A DNA stretch of 53,672 bases from Burkholderiaceae bacterium (GTDB taxonomy: Bacteria; Pseudomonadota; Gammaproteobacteria; Burkholderiales; Burkholderiaceae_E): contig JAMLIS010000020.1 in assembly GCA_023954015.1 (NCBI GenBank), forward strand, positions 1 to 53,672, written 5' to 3'. Every line of letters starts with the position of its first letter. Within the stretch, counting starts at the first letter, position 1. The notes under the pieces were generated by a model that worked only from the letters and a program-made list of their open reading frames with translations, did no database searches and was not told the origin of the DNA. This document shows positions 46,785-53,672 of this stretch, piece by piece. The translations under genes and the position numbers were made by a program.

Positions 46785-47296
46785 CGCTCGCCGACGATTC
46801 CGTCCATGCGGGCTGGTACGTGGTCTACACCAAGCCCCGGCAGGAGCCGACGGCCTGCCGCAACCTGCTGCGCCAGCACTTCGAGGTGTGGCTGCCGCTG
46901 ATGGGCAAATGGATTCGCAAGGGAGCCGACCGTGTCTGCATCAGCGAGCCGATGTTCCCGCGCTACCTGTTCCTGCGCCCGACGCAGCGCGAGCAGAGCC
47001 TGGCGAGCGTGCGCTCGACGCCCGGGGCCGTGGGGCTGGTGCGCTTCGGCGAACGCTCGCCGACGCTGAGGGACGAGGCGGTCGCGCTGCTGCGCGAGCT
47101 CGCCGACCAGACACGCGTGCCGCCGGGCCTGCCGGCGCCGGGCAGTCGCGTGCGAGTGGTGGCGGGCCCGTTGGCCGGCTTGGAGGCGCTGGTCGCGGCT
47201 TCGGCGTCGCGACGGGTGGAGATTTTCATCGGGCTGCTTGGGCGCGAGACCCGCGTGAGTTTGAGCCCGGATCTGGTGGAGCCGGTTCCGGCTTGA
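46781..47296 (+). CDS. NusG/RfaH-like transcription elongation factor, copy 2
   Basis: 171 residues. The NGN domain (AGWYVVYTKPRQEPTACRNL, FEVWLPLMGKW, EPMFPRYLFLRPTQRE) and the KOW-type end (SRVRVVAGPLAGLEALVAAS) are intact; only the repeat-rich N-terminal extension of copy 1 is missing. It should bind RNA polymerase and modify elongation. 83 bases downstream lies a perfect ops-core sequence and then the TAC module, which makes the module a candidate target. Confidence 0.9.
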   Translation: MTLADDSVHAGWYVVYTKPRQEPTACRNLLRQHFEVWLPLMGKWIRKGADRVCISEPMFPRYLFLRPTQREQSLASVRSTPGAVGLVRFGERSPTLRDEAVALLRELADQTRVPPGLPAPGSRVRVVAGPLAGLEALVAASASRRVEIFIGLLGRETRVSLSPDLVEPVPA

Positions 47297-47378
47297 GTGC
47301 CGGGGCGGCGGCGGCGTGGGTTGCGTCGTCGCTCGGTCAACACCAGCTTGTCGTGCCGCCTTTGACGAGGCAGGCACT

Positions 47379-47389
47379 GCGGTAGCGTG
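47379..47389 (+). promoter_or_regulatory. ops-like element between the NusG paralog and the TAC module
   Basis: GCGGTAGCGTG is identical to the core of the E. coli ops element that recruits RfaH to paused RNA polymerase. It is preceded by CACT, as in the copies at 44297 and 39524. An 11-base match can arise by chance, but the position after a NusG paralog and the repetition support a function. Confidence 0.55.
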
Positions 47390-47500
47390 CCTGGAGAGAT
47401 CGCCATCAACCGGATGAATTCCGCTCCGCGGCGTTCGGGAGGGATATGCAGTCGTTTGGACATCGGGTGACATCGACCGCCGCTCGGTTCATCGTTCTAC

Positions 47501-47539
47501 TTGCAAGCGCTTCGGCCTTTACTTAACCTATAGGTTAAG
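47501..47539 (+). promoter_or_regulatory. Promoter and palindromic operator of the TAC module
   Basis: TTGCAA (47501-47506) and TAACCT (47524-47529) are spaced by 17 bases. The -10 lies inside a perfect 18-bp palindrome, CTTAACCTATAGGTTAAG (47522-47539). The antitoxin dimer most likely binds it and blocks the promoter, as for other HigBA-type systems. Confidence 0.7.
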
Positions 47540-47540
47540 A

Positions 47541-47957
47541 TTGAAAATCCTCCTGTTGAAGGCGGGTCGGCTCAAGGTAGGTGCCGTAGTCAAGGAAAGG
47601 GCCGACGGGCGTCAGGAGTGCCCCTTGTTGCGTGCCTTTGATGGCGCCGAAGCTTCGATGGATGCAGCGGTGCAACGATTCCTCGCAATGATCGAACTGG
47701 TCTCTTCCCGAGGGTTGTCTGCGTTGTCGTCGGAGCAGGTTCACATGATCGACAAGGAGAATCGGATCTACGAGTTCGTCTCCGGCCGGTTGCGCGTGCC
47801 GTTCTTCCAGGCAGAGAGTGGAAACGTCGTCATTTGCACCCATATGTTCATGAAGAAACAGCAAAAGGTGCCGCCCGCCGAGGCGGCGGCGACTGCGCGG
47901 TGGAAAAGTCGGTTCGAACGGGCCGATATCGTCGAATGGATCGAGGAGTTGGCATGA
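47541..47957 (+). CDS. HigB/RelE-like toxin (Gp49 type) of a toxin-antitoxin-chaperone module
   Basis: 138 residues from the TTG at 47541, two bases after the operator palindrome. The C-terminal half has the Gp49/HigB pattern: KENRIYEFVSGRLRVPFFQA, NVVICTHMFMKKQQKVPPAE. That is the RelE fold with the late Lys-rich strand and helix seen in HigB toxins that cut mRNA at the ribosome. Toxin before antitoxin is the HigBA order. No ribosome-binding site can precede this TTG without overlapping the operator, so leaderless or weak translation is possible. The stop overlaps the antitoxin start (ATGA). Confidence 0.85.
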   Translation: MKILLLKAGRLKVGAVVKERADGRQECPLLRAFDGAEASMDAAVQRFLAMIELVSSRGLSALSSEQVHMIDKENRIYEFVSGRLRVPFFQAESGNVVICTHMFMKKQQKVPPAEAAATARWKSRFERADIVEWIEELA

Positions 47958-48364
47958 AGAGCTTTGCTGCGCTTTACCGAAAGTCGTACGACTCTCCCGT
48001 TTTTCTCGCCGAGCAGCTGAAAATTGCGTTCCTGGCGGAGGTCAAGGCGCAGATGGACGCACAAGGCGTCAGCGCGTCGGAGTTGGCGCGGCGTATCGGA
48101 ACGACCCCTGCTTACATAAGCAAGCTTTTCCGCGGACCGGCGAATGTGTCGGCCGAGACGATGGCCAAGCTTGCTCATGCGCTGGATTGCAGGGTTCATG
48201 TGCACCTGGCGAGCATGGACGCTTCGGTTCGCTGGTTCGACCTGTTGAAGAACCTGCCGGCCGAACGTCTGATCGATGCAGAGCCGCTGCGCTGGGACGC
48301 GTCTTACCTCGAGGGTGTTCGCGAGAAATCGGTGCATGTCGAAGCTGCTGCCCTTGCGGCTTAA
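47954..48364 (+). CDS. XRE family antitoxin (HigA-like) with C-terminal extension
   Basis: 136 residues, coupled to the toxin by ATGA. Residues about 24-80 form a Cro/CI helix-turn-helix (VKAQMDAQGVSASELARRIG, TTPAYISKLFRGPANVSAET). The last 45 residues (RWFDLLKNLPAERLIDAEPL, RWDASYLEGVREKSVHVEAA) extend beyond a minimal HigA. In TAC modules such an extension is the chaperone-addiction region that makes the antitoxin need SecB-like help to fold. It should neutralise the toxin and repress the operon through the palindrome at 47522. Its end overlaps the third gene by 29 bases. Confidence 0.87.
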   Translation: MKSFAALYRKSYDSPVFLAEQLKIAFLAEVKAQMDAQGVSASELARRIGTTPAYISKLFRGPANVSAETMAKLAHALDCRVHVHLASMDASVRWFDLLKNLPAERLIDAEPLRWDASYLEGVREKSVHVEAAALAA

Positions 48365-48857
48365 AGATCTCATCTTCCCGGCGATCTCCGTCTCGGCGTT
48401 GCCGCCGACGCCGGGCACGCACGGCGAGGTTGCACATCCCCATGAACTGGACCCGGAGACGCTCGCGTACTCGTTCCGGTTCGACCTCGGCGAAGAACAA
48501 AGATCCGCGTCGGCCGGCCTGCGCGTGCGCAGTGAGGAGTCGGCTCCCGGTCGTGGCGCGCCTTATCGCGTCGACGTCGAAGCCTTCGCCCTGTTCGAAG
48601 CAAATGGCCATGAGCACGTCGACGACAAGGCGATGCTCATGCGTCGCTACTCGGCCGCGGCGGCCTTGCTCGGCGCAATCCGAGAACAGGTGGCGACATT
48701 GACTTCGCGCGGCCCTTGGGGAACGGCGTGGATTCCGATGGTTTCGATCGAAGCCATGGCGAAGCTGCCGGAAGAAGGCAGGGCCGCGGGAAAGGCATCC
48801 GCAACCGGCAAGCGGGCGAAGGGCGCGCGGCGAGCGACGAAGGCTTCGGCGGAGTGA
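48336..48857 (+). CDS. SecB-like chaperone of the toxin-antitoxin-chaperone module
   Basis: 173 residues from the ATG at 48336 inside the antitoxin end. It aligns by eye with E. coli SecB along its whole length. RLKDLIFPAISVSALP fits the first strand, YRVDVEAFALFEANG fits SecB's CEVQQGGIFSIAG, and REQVATLTSRGPWG...IPMVSIEAM fits RECITSMVSRGTF...LAPVNFDAL. The C-terminal 27 residues are a Lys/Ala/Arg-rich tail not found in SecB. In the M. tuberculosis TAC system (HigB1-HigA1-Rv1957) the third gene encodes a SecB-like chaperone that protects the antitoxin. Order and overlap here are the same. Confidence 0.8.
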   Translation: MSKLLPLRLKDLIFPAISVSALPPTPGTHGEVAHPHELDPETLAYSFRFDLGEEQRSASAGLRVRSEESAPGRGAPYRVDVEAFALFEANGHEHVDDKAMLMRRYSAAAALLGAIREQVATLTSRGPWGTAWIPMVSIEAMAKLPEEGRAAGKASATGKRAKGARRATKASAE

Positions 48858-48936
48858 TCATAGCCGCGCTTCCTGGCCGTCACTCACATAAGCGCGGATG
48901 CACCAGCGCTCCCTGAAGCAGAGACGGTGTCCGTCT

Positions 48937-48993
48937 TCAATGGACGACCGCTTTCCGCTGCTCACTGGTGTTCCGATCTCCGGAGCGTTTCAT
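48937..48993 (-). pseudogene. Fragment related to the small gene at 42935
   Basis: The minus strand reads MKRSGDRNTSEQRKAVVH then stop. It matches the first 18 residues of the 79-residue protein (MKRIRADRNMGEQQKAVV). It lies between the TAC module and the LuxR gene and overlaps the LuxR stop by three bases. Confidence 0.65.
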
Positions 48994-50102
48994 TGCGACT
49001 GGCTCGAAATGATCTGAACCGTGGACAGCGTTTCACTTCGATCAGCTGATTCGCTGCCGTCCGCCCGCAGCGGGTTCGTCACCTCCGGCGCATTCAGCAG
49101 CCAGGCGATCTCGCCCTTGTTCTGTATGCGCAACTTCGCATAGGCGCGACGCAGGTGATGACGCACGGTCGATGGCGAGTTGCCCAGTCGCCGCGCGACG
49201 GCCTTGTAGGTCAGTCCTTCGCCGAACAGGCGCACGACCGACAGCTCCTTCGGTGTCAGCAGATCGAGCGCGCACGGCGGGCGCGCCTGGATGACGAAGA
49301 GATCGGCGATGCGCTCGGCACGCAGTGTCGTGTACGTTCCCACGAACGCAGCCACGCCCTCCACGAGCAGTGCGTGATTCAGGTTCGCGGGCAGTGTCCC
49401 GCCGCCCCACTGCGGCCATTCCATCAACATCAGGTCCGCGAACGCGGAGTCGGCGTACTGGATCACGCCACGACCATCGCAGATCGCCACCGCTGTGCGG
49501 GGCCCCTGCGCAGCCATCTGCATCCGTTCGACGTGGTGCACGCGGTTCAGGTTCAGCGCCGCGGCGAAATGCGGCATCAGGTGGCGCATCATCTCGATGT
49601 CGCGTTCGCTGTAGCGCGGAACCAGCCCGTTGCGATACAGCGAAAGGTGGGTCCATAGCTTCAGCACCGGGTCGACGGCGACGCTGCACATCAGTTGCGC
49701 CAGGTCGTACTTGCCGCAGAAGCTGCGAAACGGTCCCGAAAGATCGTCCGCCATCGAGACGATCGCCGGGTTTCGCCGCTCGTCGGTGACCAGCGACACC
49801 AGCGGGTCATCTGCCTTGACTCGCTCCCAGTCGCTCACGAAGTCGTCGCCGAGGTCGCAGGTGTAGTTGTTGTGCATGATCGGCCCGCTGGCCATCATGG
49901 TCGATCGGCCGAACCACGCGCCGTCGAAAGCGACGTACTCGCGCAGCAGCGTGAAAAGCTGGTCCTCGAACTCGCCGATTCGCGAGCCGATCGCGAGCTG
50001 GTAGAGGTCGAGCAGGCAACGGCTGACCAGCGTGGCGACAGGCTGCGTCGCCTGAGGCCCCGGATCGCCGACGCCCTCGTTCCAGTCCGGATTGGAGGCC
50101 AT
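48990..50102 (-). CDS. LuxR family transcriptional regulator
   Basis: 370 residues from the ATG at 50102, which has GGAGA at correct spacing. The C-terminus is a LuxR/GerE helix-turn-helix (LTPKELSVVRLFGEGLTYKA, VARRLGNSPSTVRHHLRRAY). The long N-terminal part contains a PAS/GAF-like region (AVAICDGRGVIQYADSAFAD) and a segment with DIEMMRHLMPHFAAALNLNR, common in stand-alone LuxR-type regulators of catabolic genes. It has no receiver domain and no typical autoinducer-binding motif. It is divergent from the deacetylase-MFS genes and probably controls them. A palindrome (50189-50206) lies in the shared intergenic region. Confidence 0.9.
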   Translation of the reverse strand: MASNPDWNEGVGDPGPQATQPVATLVSRCLLDLYQLAIGSRIGEFEDQLFTLLREYVAFDGAWFGRSTMMASGPIMHNNYTCDLGDDFVSDWERVKADDPLVSLVTDERRNPAIVSMADDLSGPFRSFCGKYDLAQLMCSVAVDPVLKLWTHLSLYRNGLVPRYSERDIEMMRHLMPHFAAALNLNRVHHVERMQMAAQGPRTAVAICDGRGVIQYADSAFADLMLMEWPQWGGGTLPANLNHALLVEGVAAFVGTYTTLRAERIADLFVIQARPPCALDLLTPKELSVVRLFGEGLTYKAVARRLGNSPSTVRHHLRRAYAKLRIQNKGEIAWLLNAPEVTNPLRADGSESADRSETLSTVQIISSQSQ

Positions 50103-50188
50103 GGTCTCCGATCGTTGAATGCCGTTCGCGCGGTGTGGTGTCGGCCAACCTACCCCTGCGAGCGGGATATCGCAATGGGACCGCCTCC

Positions 50189-50206
50189 ATCGTTCAAATG
50201 AACGAT
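50189..50206. promoter_or_regulatory. Palindromic candidate operator between the LuxR and deacetylase genes
   Basis: ATCGTTCAAATGAACGAT is a perfect 18-bp palindrome 87 bases before the LuxR start. An 11-base half-site, CATTTGAACGA, recurs at 50337-50347, about 76 bases before the deacetylase start. It is a plausible binding site for the LuxR-type protein. Confidence 0.55.
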
Positions 50207-50422
50207 CGCCCATGCCATCACCCCGACGTCGGCATGCGGCAGCGCAAAAGATTCAAAGGCGCGAGCGTCATCCTGGTCTGGTGAAGCCGCCCTCCCTGCG
50301 TGTTCCGCATCGCAGCACGCATGTGCGCGCACGGCACATTTGAACGACTACGGCACCTGCGTTTCGGCGCCTAAGGTCGTGCCCTCGCGTCCATGCGGCG
50401 CGCAGCGACCATGGAATGAACG

Positions 50423-51535
50423 ATGTCCGGGCAGACCGCTTTCTTTCACGACGAAAAGTGTCTCTGGCACACCACCGGGGAACACGCCCTCGTGATGCCC
50501 GTGGGGGGTTGGGTTCAACCGATGGCCGCGGGTGGCCACGCCGAATCGCCCGAATCGAAGCGGCGCGTTGTCTCGCTGATGCATGTATCGGGGCTGGCGG
50601 CGAAGCTGGGCGTGCGCTCGGCGCCGATGGCCGACGAGTCGGACTTGATGCGGGTGCATCCGCGCAGCTACCTCGACGCCTTCAAGGCGGCCTCCGACAG
50701 CGGTGGCGGAAACCTCGGCGACTTCGCGCCCTTCGGCCGCGGCAGCTACGAGATCGCGAAGCTCTCGACGGGGCTGGCCATCCAGGCCGTGGACGACGTG
50801 CTCGCGGGCAGGTTCCGCAACGCCTACGCGATGACGCGGCCGCCGGGCCACCACTGCCTGCCGGATCGGTCGTGCGGCTTCTGCCTGCTGGCAAACGCCG
50901 CGGTTGCCGTGGAGACGGCGATCGCACGGCACGGCCTGTCGCGCGTGGTCGTGCTCGACTGGGACGTGCACCACGGCAACGGCACGCAGGCGATCTTCTA
51001 TGAACGCCCCGACGTGCTGACCATCTCGCTGCACCAGGAAGGGTGCTTCCCACCCGGCTACAGCGGATTCGAGGAACGCGGCGCGGGCGAGGGAACCGGG
51101 GCGAACCTCAACATTCCGCTGCTGCCCGGTGGCGGAAGCGACGCATACCTGTATGCGATGAAGCGCATCGTCGAGCCGGCGATCGATCGGTATCGCCCCG
51201 AGCTGATCGTCGTCGCCAGCGGTTTCGACGCCAACGGCACCGACCCGATGGCGCGCATGCTGCTCGGTTCGCCGGCTTTCGTCGAGTTGACGCGCAGGAC
51301 CATGGCACTCGCCGACAAGCACTGCAAGGGCCGCATGGTCATGGTGCACGAGGGCGGGTACTCCGAAGCACTGGTGCCGTTCTGCGCGCACGCGGTGATC
51401 GAAACGATGGCCGGTTGCACGATGGGCGTCGAAGACCCGTTTGCCGAACTGATCGAAGCGCAGCAACCGAAAGAGCGCTTCGCCGCCTTCCAGCGCGGCC
51501 TGATCGACGAGATGGCCCGATCCCTGGAATTCTGA
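50423..51535 (+). CDS. Class II histone deacetylase family protein (acetyl-amide hydrolase)
   Basis: 370 residues of the HDAC/acetylpolyamine amidohydrolase/AcuC fold. The active site is complete: RPPGHHCLPDRSCGFCLLAN with the catalytic His pair, DWDVHHGNGTQAIFY with zinc ligands, and SGFDANGTDPMA with the last Asp ligand. GGYSEALVPFC carries the conserved GGY. It should remove acetyl or similar acyl groups from an amine in the cytoplasm. The substrate is unknown; small acetylated amines are more likely than proteins in this subgroup. An MFS transporter gene follows 37 bases downstream. Confidence 0.92.
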   Translation: MSGQTAFFHDEKCLWHTTGEHALVMPVGGWVQPMAAGGHAESPESKRRVVSLMHVSGLAAKLGVRSAPMADESDLMRVHPRSYLDAFKAASDSGGGNLGDFAPFGRGSYEIAKLSTGLAIQAVDDVLAGRFRNAYAMTRPPGHHCLPDRSCGFCLLANAAVAVETAIARHGLSRVVVLDWDVHHGNGTQAIFYERPDVLTISLHQEGCFPPGYSGFEERGAGEGTGANLNIPLLPGGGSDAYLYAMKRIVEPAIDRYRPELIVVASGFDANGTDPMARMLLGSPAFVELTRRTMALADKHCKGRMVMVHEGGYSEALVPFCAHAVIETMAGCTMGVEDPFAELIEAQQPKERFAAFQRGLIDEMARSLEF

Positions 51536-51572
51536 ACCGCGGCATCGAGGCCCCACACGAGGAGCGAGACGA

Positions 51573-52742
51573 ATGGAAACAATCGACGTCAACGGCCGCA
51601 GCACGATCGTTACGCTCGTGCTCCTGTCGGCAATCGCACCGGCGGTGCTGCTGCTCGCTCCGGCGATCGTGGGCGCGCTGGTCACCGGCTCGGGGATGTC
51701 ACCGCAGGCGGCCGGGCTCGTGCTCTCCGCCGAGCTCGCCGCCATGGCACTGGTCACGTTCTCCACGCTGTGGTGGATGCGCTTCTGCAACTGGCGCACC
51801 GCCATACGCGTGTGCCTCGCAATCATGATCGTTGGCAACCTTGCGTCGGCGCAATTCGTCCAGTCCGGAACCATGCTGGCCGTCTGGCGTTTCGTCAGCG
51901 GACTCGGTGCGGGCAGCGTGATCATCCTGTGCATGGTCACGATCGGCCAGACGCGCCAGCGAGAGCGCAACTACGGCTGGTTCGTCGTCGGACAGCTCGT
52001 GCTCGGCGCCGTCGGACTCAAAGTGCTCCCGGGAATTCTCCCGCACTACGGTCTCGGATCGTTGTACCTGTTCCTGGCGGCCGTGAGCGCGCTGATGCTG
52101 CCGCTGGTGCAATTCCTTCCTGAAGCGGGCACTCGGGTGTCGGCAGCCGGCAACCGAGGGACGTATTGGCTGGTCGGCGTCGCCGGACTCGCCGCGGTCA
52201 TCCTGTTCTACGTCGCGCTGGGCGGCGTGTGGGCGTACGTCGAACGCATCGCAAACCAGGCAGGGATGGCGGCGCAGGACATCGGCAACGCGCTGACGAT
52301 CGCGACGCTGTTCGGCATCGCGGGCTCGCTCGCGGCGACCTGGATCGGTGGACGCTGGGGCCGCCTGTCGCCGCTGGTGCTCGGCTACGTGATGCTGGGT
52401 GGGTCGATCGTGCTGATGCAGGCGCCGCTATCCGAGAACACGTATCTCTTCGCCACCTCGGTGTTCAAGTTCGCCTGGACTTTCGCCCTGCCGTTCCTGC
52501 TCGCTTGCATCGCCACGCACGACGCCAGCGGCCGCCTGATGGTGTTCGCCAATTTCATGATCGGTGCCGGGCTGTCGATCGGTCCGGCCGCAGCCGGGGC
52601 GACGCTGGCCACCGCTCCCGACTATTCCGGCGTGCTCATGCTCGGGGTTGCCGGGTGCATCCTGTCGCTTGTTTGCGCTTTGCCGGTCGTGCTTGGAACG
52701 CGTCGTAGCGAGGCGGCATTGCCGATTCCGGATCGCGCGTGA
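51573..52742 (+). CDS. MFS transporter
   Basis: 389 residues with about 12 hydrophobic helices and no signal peptide, start preceded by GAGGAG. Helix 1 is STIVTLVLLSAIAPAVLLLA. The loop-2/3 region (WWMRFCNWRTAIRVCLAIMI) and the motif GTMLAVWRFVSGLGAGSVII in helices 4-5 follow the MFS pattern, with a long loop after helix 6. It probably moves the compound handled by the deacetylase. The direction and substrate are not readable from sequence. Confidence 0.9.
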   Translation: METIDVNGRSTIVTLVLLSAIAPAVLLLAPAIVGALVTGSGMSPQAAGLVLSAELAAMALVTFSTLWWMRFCNWRTAIRVCLAIMIVGNLASAQFVQSGTMLAVWRFVSGLGAGSVIILCMVTIGQTRQRERNYGWFVVGQLVLGAVGLKVLPGILPHYGLGSLYLFLAAVSALMLPLVQFLPEAGTRVSAAGNRGTYWLVGVAGLAAVILFYVALGGVWAYVERIANQAGMAAQDIGNALTIATLFGIAGSLAATWIGGRWGRLSPLVLGYVMLGGSIVLMQAPLSENTYLFATSVFKFAWTFALPFLLACIATHDASGRLMVFANFMIGAGLSIGPAAAGATLATAPDYSGVLMLGVAGCILSLVCALPVVLGTRRSEAALPIPDRA

Positions 52743-53011
52743 CGTGACGGGTGTACGTAGGCATCGCCCGTTGGAAGCACCTCCAGTTTGACAGTCGGGC
52801 AGCCGCGCTTCTGCTGTCCCTGATCCGGGTCGGGGTCCACCGTCGTCTGCGGCCTCGAACGAGGCGCGCACGGCTGTAGCCATCGGCCCTTGTGAGCGCT
52901 GCGAGATGATCGCACTCGCGGGCGCGAAGCCGTATGCGCCGACATCGAGTCGAGCGCCTGCGACCTCGATGCCTCGCGTACCGGGGAGCGGGTCACGCGT
53001 TCTCGATCGGC
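52743..53011. other. Gene-free interval
   Basis: Nothing specific is recognised here; it seems to be the eroded sequence in front of the TRAP permease fragment. Confidence 0.4.
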
Positions 53012-53515
53012 CTGCGCATGCGCGACTTGCCGCAGATCCTGCTCTCGTCGGCATCGATCTCGATCACGGTGATGGCGATCATCGCGTTCGCCGCGGTGTT
53101 CGGCTGGCTGCTCGCCTGGCAGAACGTTCCAGAAGCGATCGCGGCGTCGATCACCGGGATAACGGCGAGAAAGTACGTGTTCCTCGCGATCGTCATTGCC
53201 TTCATCCTGCTGCTGGGCCTGGTGATGGAGGTGCAGGCGATCGCGACGATCTTCGGACCGCTGCTGAACACGCTGGCGATCGGCTACGGCTTCGACCCGG
53301 TGTATTTCGGCGTGCTGCTCGCGATCCTGATGCAGATCGGCGGGATCACGCCGCCGGTGGGGATCCTGCTGAACATCACCTGCGGGCTCGCCGACGTGAA
53401 GCCGGGGCAGTGCCTGGGGTATATCGGGATTTTTGTTGCGGTGATGACGCTGGTCGTGGTGCTGGCGATTCTGCTTCCGCCGTTGATCGCGTTCTTGCCG
53501 AGCGTGCTGATCTGA
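53012..53515 (+). pseudogene. TRAP transporter large permease, C-terminal fragment
   Basis: About 167 residues (MRDLPQILLSSASISITVMA, FGWLLAWQNVPEAIAASITG, GLVMEVQAIATIFGPLLNTL, FGVLLAILMQIGGITPPVGI) match the last third of a DctM permease of a different subgroup from the one at 20163. The N-terminal two thirds and a ribosome site are missing. The frame is open to 52934 but the added residues are not DctM-like. It may be the remains of a second TRAP operon once next to the MFS gene. Confidence 0.8.
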
Positions 53516-53533
53516 GCGAACCGGCCGCGGGAG

Positions 53534-53672
53534 TTACTTCTTCCCCGACGCTTGCCTCCGCGCTTTCTTCGGCGCCCAGTCGGCGATAGCACGCCGCATG
53601 AACTCGTCGAACATCGGCACGGTAAAGGCCGTGTCGCCGTGTGCGGGGCTCCAGATCATGCCTCTGCGGACG
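53534..53672 (-). CDS. Unidentified protein, C-terminal end only (runs off the right edge)
   Basis: The minus strand is open from the right edge to a TAA at 53534, encoding about 45 residues: GMIWSPAHGDTAFTVPMFDE, FMRRAIADWAPKKARRQASG. The sequence is protein-like with a basic tail. I cannot assign a family from so little. It is convergent with the TRAP permease fragment. Confidence 0.6.
   Translation of the reverse strand, partial: VRRGMIWSPAHGDTAFTVPMFDEFMRRAIADWAPKKARRQASGKK

Noticed and set aside
47390..47540. A tRNA or other structured RNA gene between the NusG paralog and the TAC module
   Set aside because: I looked for a cloverleaf or a known RNA fold and saw only the promoter and operator palindrome.

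Overview
The window looks like a chromosome segment of a high-GC betaproteobacterium, probably Burkholderiales. The signs are a DUF3567 protein, a DUF4390 protein, an NtrY-like kinase paired with a short NtrX-like regulator lacking an AAA+ domain, a MarR-type EPS-associated regulator paired with a NusG paralog, and the order def-fmt-htpX-rsmB-DUF4390-ntrY-ntrX-trkA. Starts are often GTG or TTG, and many adjacent genes overlap by 1-4 bases.

Layout. (1) 1-0.76 kb: edge of an IS21-family element (IstA, minus strand). (2) 1.5-7.0 kb, minus strand: topB, dprA and a LysM protein. (3) 7.2-25.2 kb, plus strand: def, fmt, htpX, rsmB, DUF4390, a sensor kinase/response regulator pair and trkA. A TRAP transporter operon (dctP, dctQ, dctM), an amidase and a small protein follow, then trkH. 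(4) 25.5-27.5 kb: a complete IS21-family element (istA-istB) inside a short tandem-repeat array. (5) 27.8-34.1 kb: DUF3567, rhodanese, rhomboid, a conserved hypothetical, a large lipoprotein and an outer-membrane beta-barrel. (6) 34.9-41.9 kb: a frameshifted NAD-isocitrate dehydrogenase, a frameshifted NlpC/P60 lipoprotein, then an exopolysaccharide locus: MarR-type regulator, NusG/RfaH-like paralog, UDP-sugar dehydrogenase, UDP-sugar epimerase. (7) 41.9-48.9 kb: an accessory zone of gene fragments. It holds a second MarR-type/NusG pair and two copies of a three-gene toxin-antitoxin-chaperone (TAC) module (HigB/RelE-like toxin, XRE antitoxin, SecB-like protein). One copy is intact and one is decayed. 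(8) 49-53.5 kb: a LuxR-type regulator divergent from an HDAC-family deacetylase and an MFS transporter, then a truncated TRAP permease.

The main find is in zone 7. The intact TAC module lies directly downstream of a MarR-NusG pair, with a sequence identical to the core of the E. coli RfaH ops element (GCGGTAGCGTG) between them. The decayed TAC copy is preceded by remnants of another MarR-NusG pair and a near-identical ops-like site. The true EPS operon has a weaker ops-like sequence at the same place. This suggests a recurring block (regulator, antiterminator, ops-like site, cargo) whose cargo is EPS genes in one case and TAC modules in two others.

The second theme is repetition. Almost every non-coding gap carries its own GC-rich tandem array (units of 8, 11-12, 13, 15, 16, 18, 20 or 26 bases), together with dispersed hairpins and a REP-like palindrome in three copies. 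Arrays inside genes (topB, dprA, DUF4390, and low-complexity inserts in rsmB, ntrY and dctM) keep the reading frame.
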